From NCBI GenBank assembly GCA_937952975.1, contig CALFXX010000135.1:1-7408 (forward strand): a stretch of DNA of 7,408 nucleotides, written 5' to 3'. The notes beneath the pieces are model-generated. The model was not told the origin of the DNA, searched no databases, and saw nothing but the letters and a program-made list of their open reading frames with translations. Numbering within the stretch: the first letter of the stretch is position 1; the number at the start of each line of letters is the position of its first letter. The translations under genes and the position numbers were made by a program. The DNA comes from an uncultured Alcaligenaceae bacterium (GTDB lineage Bacteria; Pseudomonadota; Gammaproteobacteria; Burkholderiales; Burkholderiaceae_B). Shown here piece after piece: positions 1 through 6,029 of the stretch.

Positions 1-693
1 AGGAATCGCCTCGAGCATTTTGCGCATACTTAACTCTGAACGCGACAAAATTGAATCTGTCACACTGGTCAGGTCATCAATACCTTCTTGTTGCAACAGA
101 TTCAATAATTTTGTTTGTGCCAGATCGTAAGCCGCAAATTGTGCGCGAATATCACCCAAGGTCTCGTTTGGCTCGCGCAGATTCTCTTCTAAAAATGAAA
201 TCACATCGAGATTTTCTTCACCTCGTCTGACGATTTTTAAAATCGGGATGCACAGACCCTCTTCGTACGAGTCTTTGGCAAAGGGCGACGGCGCACCACC
301 AATATCTACCGTGTGGAAGGTTGAGCCGACAAAGGCAACCAGCTCGCGGCCCCTAAAAATCGGTCGAACCATCGTGATGTCATTGAGGTGGCCCGTGCCA
401 ATCCACGGATCGTTCGAAATTAAAACATCGCCCGGCTCAAGACTTTTTTGCGGATGCTTTTGAAGCATTGCCTGCAAGGTTCTGGGCATGGTGCCTAAAA
501 ACGACGGGATTGATCTGGAGGATTGCGCGAACACCCTACCGTCGGCGTCCATCAGCGAGCAAGCAAGATCCCAGTTTTCGCGCACCACTACAGAAAACGA
601 GGTGCGCACAAAGGTTTGTGCCACCTCATCCATCAAGCCCGTTAAGCGTCTCCAGACGATGCCAAGTTGAAGCGCACTGATGTCTTTACTCAT
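1..693 (-). CDS. hyuB: Hydantoinase B/oxoprolinase family protein, N-terminal part (runs off left edge)
   Basis: An open frame runs on the minus strand from an ATG at 691-693 to the window edge, giving 231 residues of a family usually about 520-600 long. It is cut by the window, not visibly broken. The start is supported by AAGG six bases upstream. Family hallmarks are visible: NDPWIGTGHLND at residues 94-105 (the family's NDP..GG.HL.D block) and HTVDIGG at 127-133. Known members pair with a HyuA-type ATPase subunit and open cyclic amides such as hydantoins or 5-oxoproline in the cytoplasm; relatives act as acetone or acetophenone carboxylase subunits. The substrate cannot be read from this fragment. 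It lies 41 bases downstream of a Bug-type binding protein on the same strand, which suggests co-transcription and that the transporter may deliver its substrate. A HyuA partner, if present, must lie beyond position 1. Family assignment is firm; the symbol is only a family label. Confidence 0.88.
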   Translation of the reverse strand, partial: MSKDISALQLGIVWRRLTGLMDEVAQTFVRTSFSVVVRENWDLACSLMDADGRVFAQSSRSIPSFLGTMPRTLQAMLQKHPQKSLEPGDVLISNDPWIGTGHLNDITMVRPIFRGRELVAFVGSTFHTVDIGGAPSPFAKDSYEEGLCIPILKIVRRGEENLDVISFLEENLREPNETLGDIRAQFAAYDLAQTKLLNLLQQEGIDDLTSVTDSILSRSELSMRKMLEAIP

Positions 694-734
694 TGTCTAC
701 CTTATATTTTTTGACAGTAAATCTTAGCCAATAT

Positions 735-1706
735 TTAATCAATCTTCGCGCCAGAGCGCTTGATGACCTCTGCCCACTTTGCAGTTTCGCGTTTTGACAG
801 TGCAGAAAACTCTTCAGGTGTGCTTGGCGAAATTTCTGCGCCCAAGGATTTGTACTTTTCGATCAGCTCTGGATTTTGTAATGCTTGCAAGACCTCAGCG
901 TTTAAACGCTTCACGATGTCAGCGGGTAAGTTTGCCGGGCCGATCAGGCCACCCCACGCCACAACTTCGTAGCCCGTGAGGCCTTGCTCTGCGACCGTGG
1001 GAATCGAGGGAAATGTTGGCGAGCGTTTATTGTCAGAGATGCCAATCCCTCGCATACGCCCTGACTGTACATGCGGGCCCACCACCGGAGTGTTGCTCAA
1101 AGCAACCTGAACTGAGCCACCCATCAAATCCGTCAACATTGCTGGGGCTGATTTATAAGGCACGTGCAGCAGTTCGATCCCAGCTAAGCTGCGAAAGTAC
1201 TCCATCCCTAGGTGCGAGGTTGTGCCGTTTCCATCTGAACCGAAAACCACCTTACCCGGATTCTTTTTGGCGTACGCGATCAACTCTTGAACAGAGGTTA
1301 CCGGCAAGTCGTTATTGACGACCATTAAGTTCACGACGCGCAAGGCGTTTGCGATTAAGGTTAGATCTTTTTCAACGCTATAAGGCACCTTACTGAGCAA
1401 CGAAATGTTGGTTGCTAACGAGACGACATTGCCGTAGGCCAGCGTGTAGCCATCGGGCGCCGAGCGCACCAGATCCATTGTTGAAATCACATACGAGGCC
1501 CCCGGCTTATTTTCAATCACAATCGGCACCCCCATTTGCTTAGACATTTGCGCGCCAAGAGTTCGCATCAACACGTCGGGCGCGCCACCCGGGGCAGAGC
1601 CCACAATCAGTCGAATCGGTTTGTCTGGGTAAGCCGAAAAGGCGTTGAACGCTACGCAGACAAGCAAGCTTGCCATACAGGACAGTCGCATCGAAAAAAT
1701 TTTCAT
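735..1706 (-). CDS. Tripartite tricarboxylate transporter-type periplasmic binding protein (TctC/Bug family)
   Basis: The protein has 323 residues, the usual Bug-family length. Residues 1-25 form a signal peptide (basic start, hydrophobic core, FSA before the mature YPDKP), so the product is periplasmic. The mature N-terminus carries YPDKPIRLIVG and the ligand-loop motif PGGAPD (39-44), followed by the ENKPGA block (65-70) and APDGYTLA (83-90), all standard for the family. Members bind small carboxylates or related anions and pass them to a TctAB-type membrane pair or act as sensors; the ligand is not predictable here. The ATG at 1704-1706 was chosen because the signal peptide begins there and a weak GAG Shine-Dalgarno lies six bases upstream. 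A frame extension to 1751 would bury the signal peptide, and an inner ATG at 1691 remains possible. The gene appears to head a unit with the downstream hydantoinase B gene. No TctA or TctB gene is in the window. Confidence 0.92.
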   Translation of the reverse strand: MKIFSMRLSCMASLLVCVAFNAFSAYPDKPIRLIVGSAPGGAPDVLMRTLGAQMSKQMGVPIVIENKPGASYVISTMDLVRSAPDGYTLAYGNVVSLATNISLLSKVPYSVEKDLTLIANALRVVNLMVVNNDLPVTSVQELIAYAKKNPGKVVFGSDGNGTTSHLGMEYFRSLAGIELLHVPYKSAPAMLTDLMGGSVQVALSNTPVVGPHVQSGRMRGIGISDNKRSPTFPSIPTVAEQGLTGYEVVAWGGLIGPANLPADIVKRLNAEVLQALQNPELIEKYKSLGAEISPSTPEEFSALSKRETAKWAEVIKRSGAKID

Positions 1707-1791
1707 AAAAGGCTCATCTAGAAGAACATAGCGTGAGCCTAGAATGTACAACTAAAGCTAGGGTAGAATTTTGATTACAAAGGAGCCTGTT
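1707..1791. promoter_or_regulatory. Divergent promoter region with a 7-bp inverted repeat (1710-1716 / 1734-1740)
   Basis: These 85 bases separate the divergent binding-protein and aldolase genes and must contain both promoters. AGGCTCA at 1710-1716 is perfectly complementary to TGAGCCT at 1734-1740, with 17 bases between the arms. A -10-like TAGAAT lies at 1764-1769 for the plus-strand gene, and an additional TAGAAT occurs at 1740-1745; neither has a good -35 match at normal spacing. A plus-strand start near 1776 would leave a leader of about 15 bases holding the ribosome site AAAGGAG (1779-1785). The inverted repeat lies within 35 bases of the binding-protein start codon, so it could be an operator or a leader hairpin. 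No regulator for it is visible nearby. The promoter elements are tentative. Confidence 0.35.
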
Positions 1792-2631
1792 ATGACGCAA
1801 ACGTTAGAAAAAAGCCCAAAACTAGACCTCGGCGACCGTGAGTCTATTTATCAACCTGCGCAGAAAGGGTTGATATTTCCAGAAAGACCCACTGGCATGT
1901 CGATCGCACAAGAGCGCCAGCACCGCAAAGAGCGGCTCGTTGCGGCTTGCCGGGCCTTTGCGTTGCAGGGTTTTGACTACGGTTTTGCTGGCCATTTAAC
2001 GGTCCGTGATCCACAGCATCCTCATTTGTACTGGACCAACCCGATGGCGGTGCATTTTTCGCAGGTCAAAATCTCAAACCTGATTTTGGCCGACCATCAA
2101 GGCACCGTCGTTGAAGGCGACTACGCCATCAACCAAGCGGGCTTTGTGCTGCACGGCGCCGTACACGAAATGCACCCCGACATCATCGCGATGTGCCACG
2201 CGCACACCGTCTACGGCACGGCCTTCGCCTCGCTTGGTAAAAAACTCGATCCAATCAGTCAAGATGCAGCGGCCTTCTATGAAGATCACGTGGTCATTGG
2301 CGCTGAAGCGGGCCAAGTGGCCGTCGAAGCCAAAGCCGGCTTGGGCGTTGCCGAGTCTTTCACAGGGGTCAGAGCAGCGATTCATCGCAACCACGGGCTT
2401 TTGACCGCTAGCCGGCACAGCATCGAGGCAGCCGCCTTTTGGTTTATTGCCCTTGAACGTTGCTGTCAGCAACAACTCATGATTGAAGCAACTGGTCTCA
2501 AGCCAATCATGGTGCCCCACGACAAGGCGCTGTACAGCCGAGAGCATGTGGGCAGCGAGTACATCGGTTGGCTACATTTTCAAACGATCTGGACTCAGTT
2601 AATTCAGACTCAACCCGATATGTTTGATTAA
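1792..2631 (+). CDS. Class II aldolase/adducin family protein, substrate unknown
   Basis: The 279-residue protein is one class II aldolase/adducin domain with an N-terminal extension of about 40 residues. The ATG at 1792 follows a strong AAAGGAG with six bases of spacing; a TTG seven codons upstream would put the ribosome site inside the gene. Visible family motifs are GFAGHLT (64-70), the paired metal histidines in CHAHT (H136, H138) and the third metal histidine in NHG (H201). Aligned by hand with E. coli L-fuculose-1-phosphate aldolase, whose catalytic acid is Glu73 four residues before a conserved His, this protein has Gly117 before His121. It may therefore not be a classical retro-aldolase; decarboxylase-like or other metal-dependent chemistry is possible. 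It is cytoplasmic, with no signal peptide. It is divergent from the binding-protein/hydantoinase pair and its stop overlaps the oxyR stop by four bases. Family is clear, function is not. Confidence 0.88.
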   Translation: MTQTLEKSPKLDLGDRESIYQPAQKGLIFPERPTGMSIAQERQHRKERLVAACRAFALQGFDYGFAGHLTVRDPQHPHLYWTNPMAVHFSQVKISNLILADHQGTVVEGDYAINQAGFVLHGAVHEMHPDIIAMCHAHTVYGTAFASLGKKLDPISQDAAAFYEDHVVIGAEAGQVAVEAKAGLGVAESFTGVRAAIHRNHGLLTASRHSIEAAAFWFIALERCCQQQLMIEATGLKPIMVPHDKALYSREHVGSEYIGWLHFQTIWTQLIQTQPDMFD

Positions 2632-3530
2632 CCGCCCCGCGACTCTTTAAGCACTTTCACGAGTGCATTAAATTCTTCAATCCGAGCGGTTGACGGTCTG
2701 GCAATTAAAGCAATCTTTCGTTTAGGTGCCGGCGCCGTCAACGGCCTTGCGATCAAGTTGGTTTGTATCAGCAGACCAGACTTGACTGCCATCTCAGGCA
2801 ATAAAGCAATCCCCAAACCAGACTCAACCATTTGCACCAGCGTTAACAGGCTGGTGGCCTCGATGCCATCTGTGCTAGCCAGATCGCTTTTGGTACAGAC
2901 AGTCAGCGTATGCTCGCGCAGGCAATTGCCCTCTTCTAGCAACAGGACACGATCTGCCAGCTGATTCGTTAACTGGATTTCTTTATTTTTAAGCGCTGGG
3001 TCATGCTGGTTTCCGATGAGCCATAGCTCGTCATCAAAGAGCTCTTTAGTCAAAAAACCTTCTGTATCGTAAGGTAAGGCAATTAAGGCAAAATCTAATT
3101 GATGCCGATTAAGCTTATCAATCAGGTTGGCAGATAAATCCTCGCGCAAAACAATTTTTAAATGAGGAAAGTCGTGTCGCATTCGAGCCAGTAAGGCGGG
3201 TAACAAAAAAGGTGCGATGGTCGGAATCACACCCAACTTAATCACTCCCACCATTGAGCCGGCAGCCCCTTGCACAAAATCGACTAAATCATCGGCCTGA
3301 GCAATCAACCGCTGCGCGCGCTCGACCACGCCCCGGCCGGTCGGCGTCAACGACACAGTGTGCTTGTCTCGCTCGACTAACTGAGTGCCTAGCGTGTCTT
3401 CAAGCTCTTTAAGGCCAGCACTTAAGGTCGACTGCCCAACGAAACACCTTTCGGCAGCCTTAGTAAAACTTAAGGTTTCACTAAGCGCTATCAAATAACG
3501 CAACTGTTTAAGAGTGGGGGTAGCGGCCAT
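2628..3530 (-). CDS. oxyR: OxyR-type LysR regulator, peroxide-sensing activator of ahpCF
   Basis: The 300-residue product has the LysR layout: a winged helix-turn-helix at about 7-65 (SFTKAAERCF then STLSAGLKELE) and a substrate/redox domain from about 95. GVIPTIAPFLLP (100-111) matches the E. coli OxyR segment containing Thr100. Decisively, the block LLLEEGNCLREHTLTVC contains Cys203 and Cys212, nine apart as are the disulfide pair Cys199/Cys208 of E. coli OxyR. In the family, peroxide oxidation forms this disulfide and switches on promoter activation. The residue before the sensor Cys is Asn202, where E. coli has His198, so reactivity may differ. The ATG at 3528-3530 has a weak GAGAG site six bases upstream. 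The gene is divergent from ahpC, the classic OxyR target, which supports the assignment. The leader contains a 12-bp tandem repeat, and the stop codon overlaps the convergent aldolase gene. Confidence 0.9.
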   Translation of the reverse strand: MAATPTLKQLRYLIALSETLSFTKAAERCFVGQSTLSAGLKELEDTLGTQLVERDKHTVSLTPTGRGVVERAQRLIAQADDLVDFVQGAAGSMVGVIKLGVIPTIAPFLLPALLARMRHDFPHLKIVLREDLSANLIDKLNRHQLDFALIALPYDTEGFLTKELFDDELWLIGNQHDPALKNKEIQLTNQLADRVLLLEEGNCLREHTLTVCTKSDLASTDGIEATSLLTLVQMVESGLGIALLPEMAVKSGLLIQTNLIARPLTAPAPKRKIALIARPSTARIEEFNALVKVLKESRGG

Positions 3531-3543
3531 ATTTTGCTCTCGT

Positions 3544-3586
3544 GGTTGCTCGTTCGGTTGCTTGTTCGGTTGCTCGTTCGGTTGCT
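3544..3586. repeat. 12-bp tandem repeat, about 3.6 copies, in the oxyR leader
   Basis: Units GGTTGCTCGTTC (3544-3555), GGTTGCTTGTTC (3556-3567) and GGTTGCTCGTTC (3568-3579) are followed by a partial GGTTGCT (3580-3586). One base differs between units. The array ends 13 bases upstream of the oxyR start codon, so it would be transcribed as oxyR leader RNA if the promoter is where proposed. On the minus strand the unit reads as four codons (S-N-R-T), but no ribosome site supports translation. Such arrays can change copy number by slippage, and a change here would alter leader length rather than the oxyR reading frame. Confidence 0.9.
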
Positions 3587-3607
3587 TTTATGATCGCTCT
3601 TTTTGTT

Positions 3608-3644
3608 ATCGATTAAATCGATCATTAATATTATTTTAATTTGT
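3608..3644. promoter_or_regulatory. Candidate OxyR binding site between oxyR and ahpC
   Basis: Positions 3608-3622 (ATCGATTAAATCGAT) form a perfect palindrome around a central A and fit the LysR T-N11-A rule. Against the E. coli OxyR half-site ATAGNTNNNANCTAT they match 8 of 10 defined bases. Seven bases later, in the correct register for the 37-bp tetramer site, 3630-3644 matches 6 of 10. The site ends directly before a TTGATT (3645-3650) that could serve as the ahpC -35, and it begins just downstream of the proposed oxyR start. This geometry would allow ahpC activation and oxyR autorepression. The match is by eye; the second half is weak. Confidence 0.5.
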
Positions 3645-3661
3645 TTGATTGATTTCAGCAA
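3633..3661 (-). promoter_or_regulatory. Candidate oxyR promoter
   Basis: Read on the minus strand, TTGCTG (3661-3656) and TAAAAT (3638-3633) are separated by 17 bases. The -10 matches the sigma-70 consensus at five of six positions, the -35 at three of six. Transcription would start near 3626, so the palindrome at 3608-3622 would sit just after the start, as expected for autorepression, and the leader of about 95 bases would include the tandem repeat. The region is AT-rich, so chance matches are possible. Confidence 0.35.
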
Positions 3662-3712
3662 ACAGCTCAAACTTCGTCTGTCGTTAAATTTTTTCACCCT
3701 AAAAGGTTACTT

Positions 3713-4276
3713 ATGTCGATCATCAACACCGCAGTGCAACCCTTCAAAACCCAAGCTTTCCACAACGGTAAGTTCATCACTGTTTCTGACGAAAGCCTCA
3801 AAGGCAAATGGTCTGTCCTGATTTTCATGCCGGCAGCCTTTACGTTTAACTGCCCAACTGAAATTGAAGATGCAGCAAACAACTACGCCGAATTTCAAAA
3901 AATGGGCGCCGAAGTCTATATCGTGACAACCGATACACACTTTTCGCACAAAGTTTGGCACGAGACATCACCTGCTGTTGGTAAAGCCAAGTTTCCATTG
4001 GTCGGCGATCCAACACACACACTGACACGTGCCTTTGGCGTGCACATCGAAGAAGAAGGTTTGGCCTTGCGCGGCACCTTCATCATCAATCCTGAGGGCA
4101 TGATCAAGACTGCCGAAATTCACTCAAACGAAATTGCTCGCGACGTATCAGAGACTTTACGCAAGCTCAAAGCCGCTCAGTACACCGCAGCACATCCGGG
4201 TGAAGTGTGCCCAGCCAAGTGGAACGAAGGCGCAGCAACTTTGACCCCCTCGTTAGACCTCGTAGGCAAGATCTAA
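3713..4276 (+). CDS. ahpC: Alkyl hydroperoxide reductase C, 2-Cys peroxiredoxin
   Basis: The 187-residue protein is the same length as E. coli AhpC and aligns along its whole length, ending in the shared SLDLVGKI. It reduces hydrogen peroxide, organic hydroperoxides and peroxynitrite in the cytoplasm. The active-site motif P-x3-T-x2-C is present as PAAFTFNC, with Pro40, Thr44 and the peroxidatic Cys47. The catalytic Arg120 lies in LALRGTF, and the resolving Cys166 in HPGEVCPAKW. Position 46 is Asn where the enteric proteins have Val. The start has AAAAGG at 3701-3706, six bases upstream. It is followed by ahpF on the same strand, its dedicated electron donor, and is divergent from oxyR, so peroxide induction through OxyR is the expected control. 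The hairpin after the stop may set the ahpC to ahpF transcript ratio. No missing residues or frame problems. Confidence 0.97.
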   Translation: MSIINTAVQPFKTQAFHNGKFITVSDESLKGKWSVLIFMPAAFTFNCPTEIEDAANNYAEFQKMGAEVYIVTTDTHFSHKVWHETSPAVGKAKFPLVGDPTHTLTRAFGVHIEEEGLALRGTFIINPEGMIKTAEIHSNEIARDVSETLRKLKAAQYTAAHPGEVCPAKWNEGAATLTPSLDLVGKI

Positions 4277-4293
4277 GTAACGTCTTGCACGAA

Positions 4294-4324
4294 CCAATCA
4301 GACTCTCTTCGGAGAGTCTATTGG
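4294..4324 (+). promoter_or_regulatory. UUCG-capped RNA hairpin between ahpC and ahpF
   Basis: AGACTCTC (4300-4307) and GAGAGTCT (4312-4319) form a perfect 8-bp stem closed by the stable tetraloop TTCG (4308-4311). CCAAT (4294-4298) pairs with ATTGG (4320-4324) to lengthen it to 13 bp, with C4299 as a single bulge. It starts 18 bases after the ahpC stop codon. No T-run follows, so it is not a standard intrinsic terminator. A role in protecting the 3' end of ahpC RNA or in partial attenuation would fit, since AhpC is usually needed in excess over AhpF. Confidence 0.75.
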
Positions 4325-4352
4325 AGAGGACCAGATCCTGCCCAATAGACTC
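4314..4352 (+). promoter_or_regulatory. Alternative hairpin that competes with the UUCG hairpin
   Basis: CCAATAGACTC at 4342-4352 is an exact 11-base complement of GAGTCTATTGG at 4314-4324, which is also the 3' arm of the upstream UUCG hairpin. The 17-base interval can add an inner 4-bp stem (AGGA 4327-4330 with TCCT 4336-4339). Only one of the two folds can form at a time. The downstream arm ends 14 bases before the ahpF ribosome site AAGGAA (4367-4372), so switching could affect ahpF translation or RNA processing. The complementarity is seen directly; regulation is inferred. Confidence 0.6.
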
Positions 4353-4378
4353 ATCGAACGCATATTAAGGAACACATC

Positions 4379-5956
4379 ATGTTAGACAGCAACCTCAAAG
4401 GGCAACTGAAGCTTTATTTCGAAAAGATTGTGAGCCCAATCGTTTTGACGGCCTCTGTAGACTCAAAAGAAAGCTCAACGCAAATGCTTGAGCTTTTAAA
4501 TGAAGTTTCAGAACAGTCCGACAAGTTGACTGTCGTCACGACCGGAACCGCCAAAAATATCCCTAGCTTTACGGTAAGCAAAACTGGCGAAGACGCACGA
4601 ATTACCTTTTCAGGCCTGCCAATGGGCCACGAAATGACCTCCTTCATTTTGGCCATTTTGCAGGCCAGCGGTTATCCGCCCAAGGTCGAGCAAGAAATCA
4701 TTGAACGCATTCGTGAACTCGACGGCAAGTTGCATTTTCAGACCTTCATTTCACTGTCGTGCCATAACTGCCCAGACGTGGTGCAAGCCTTGAACCTGAT
4801 GGCCGCGCTCAATCCAAATGTTAAACACGAGATGATCGATGGCGCCCTCTTTCAAGGCTTAGTGGATCAACATCAAGTGATGGCTGTGCCGACCGTGCTC
4901 TTGAACGGCGAGGCCTTTGGCCAAGGCCGCATGACTGTCGAAGAAATCGTCACCAAGCTTGATACCAACAGCCCTCAAAAAGACGCCGCCAAGCTCAACG
5001 CGAAAGAAGCGTATGACGTCTTAGTGATCGGTGGCGGCCCTGCTGGCGCGGCCGCAGCGATCTACGCAGCACGTAAAGGCATTCGCACCGGCGTGTTGGC
5101 CGAGCGCTTTGGTGGTCAGGTCATGGACACCATGGGCATTGAAAACTTCATCTCGGTCAAAGAGACTGAAGGTCCAAAGTTGGTACAAGCCCTTGAGCAG
5201 CACGTTAAAAGCTACGAGGTCGACATCATGAATTTGCAGCGTGCCACAGCCTTACGCCAAGGCGCGAGCGGGCTCGAAGTCGAGCTGGCAAACGGCGCCG
5301 TTTTAAAAAGCAAATCAGTGATTGTGAGCACCGGTGCACGCTGGAGAGAAATGAACGTGCCAGGCGAACAAGAGTATCGCAACAAAGGGGTTGCCTACTG
5401 CCCTCACTGCGACGGCCCATTGTTTAAAGGCAAGCGCGTTGCCGTGATTGGTGGCGGTAACTCTGGCGTTGAAGCCGCCATTGATTTAGCCGGTATCGTG
5501 AGTCATGTGACGCTGCTTGAGTTTGACAGCAAGTTGCGCGCTGATGCCGTATTGCAAAACAAACTTGCCAGCCTGCCCAACGTGACGGTGATCAAAAGCG
5601 CCTTGACCAAAGAAGTGTTAGGCGACGGTACAAAGGTGAACGGGCTGCGTTACCAAGACCGTACAAGTAACGACCTGCATAACATCGAGCTCGAAGGGAT
5701 TTTTGTGCAGATTGGCTTACTGCCCAATACCGATTGGCTCAAAGGCACAGTCGAACTGTCAAAGTATGGCGAAGTGATCGTTGACGCAAAAGGCGAGACC
5801 TCAATGCACGGCGTCTTTGCTGCAGGTGATTGCACCACAGTGCCCTACAAGCAAATCATCATTGCAATGGGCGAAGGTGCCAAGGCATCGCTCTCTGCCT
5901 TTGACTATTTGATCCGTACACCTATCGTCGAGCCTTTGAAGGCGCTGGCGGCGTAA
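4379..5956 (+). CDS. ahpF: Alkyl hydroperoxide reductase F, NADH-dependent flavoprotein reductase of AhpC
   Basis: The 525-residue protein is close to the 521 of E. coli AhpF. It passes electrons from NADH through FAD and two disulfide centres to oxidised AhpC in the cytoplasm. In order: an N-terminal tandem thioredoxin-like domain (about 1-200) with redox pair Cys128/Cys131 in SCHNCPD and the cis-Pro motif AVPT (169-172); a linker; a thioredoxin-reductase-like module with the FAD site GGGPAG (218-223); the second redox pair Cys341/Cys344 in AYCPHCDGP; the NADH site GGGNSG (358-363); and the closing FAD motif AAGDC (481-485). All are intact. The ATG has AAGGAA six bases upstream. It lies 102 bases after ahpC, separated by competing hairpins, and is probably expressed from the OxyR-controlled ahpC promoter. 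Convergent with the next gene. Confidence 0.97.
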   Translation: MLDSNLKGQLKLYFEKIVSPIVLTASVDSKESSTQMLELLNEVSEQSDKLTVVTTGTAKNIPSFTVSKTGEDARITFSGLPMGHEMTSFILAILQASGYPPKVEQEIIERIRELDGKLHFQTFISLSCHNCPDVVQALNLMAALNPNVKHEMIDGALFQGLVDQHQVMAVPTVLLNGEAFGQGRMTVEEIVTKLDTNSPQKDAAKLNAKEAYDVLVIGGGPAGAAAAIYAARKGIRTGVLAERFGGQVMDTMGIENFISVKETEGPKLVQALEQHVKSYEVDIMNLQRATALRQGASGLEVELANGAVLKSKSVIVSTGARWREMNVPGEQEYRNKGVAYCPHCDGPLFKGKRVAVIGGGNSGVEAAIDLAGIVSHVTLLEFDSKLRADAVLQNKLASLPNVTVIKSALTKEVLGDGTKVNGLRYQDRTSNDLHNIELEGIFVQIGLLPNTDWLKGTVELSKYGEVIVDAKGETSMHGVFAAGDCTTVPYKQIIIAMGEGAKASLSAFDYLIRTPIVEPLKALAA

Positions 5957-5975
5957 GAGCTTTACATCGTTAAAT

Positions 5976-6010
5976 CAGCAACGATCAGGCGAGCAGCTTG
6001 ATCGTTGCTG
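5976..6010. terminator. 15-bp hairpin after ahpF, possible bidirectional terminator
   Basis: CAGCAACGATCA (5976-5987) is exactly complementary to TGATCGTTGCTG (5999-6010). Three further inner pairs, one of them G-U, give a 15-bp stem with loop GAGCA (5991-5995). It lies between the convergent ahpF and the second binding-protein gene, 20 bases after the ahpF stop. Neither strand has a good T-run after the stem; the minus strand has only ATTTAA. It may end transcription from both sides or act as an RNA 3'-end barrier. Confidence 0.55.
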
Positions 6011-6029
6011 GCTTGATCGTTGATCGTTG
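5996..6029. repeat. Direct repeats of GCTTGATCGTTG / GATCGTTG
   Basis: GCTTGATCGTTG occurs at 5996-6007 and again at 6011-6022. The core GATCGTTG appears three times, at 6000-6007, 6015-6022 and 6022-6029. The first copy is the 3' arm of the hairpin, and the later copies could pair with the same 5' arm, so the repeats offer alternative stems. The spacer between ahpF and the next gene is about 100 bases and mostly consists of these repeats. Confidence 0.8.

Noticed and set aside
1707..1751. Extended start for the first binding protein at 1751
   Set aside because: It would add 15 residues before an obvious signal peptide; the ATG at 1704-1706 fits the family length.
2074..2547. 157-residue minus-strand open frame inside the aldolase-fold gene
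   Set aside because: It lies wholly opposite a well-supported gene, has no recognisable motif, and is explained as a codon-bias shadow.
3491..3625. Minus-strand upstream ORF through the oxyR leader with an S-N-R-T repeat, overlapping the oxyR start
   Set aside because: No ribosome binding site, its ATG would lie almost at the proposed transcription start, and the repetitive peptide simply reflects the 12-bp DNA repeat.
4294..4324. Standard intrinsic terminator after ahpC
   Set aside because: The stem is strong but AGAGGACC follows and no T-run, and ahpF needs read-through.
5021..5838. Several short minus-strand open frames inside ahpF
   Set aside because: They overlap conserved ahpF coding sequence and lack motifs or ribosome sites.
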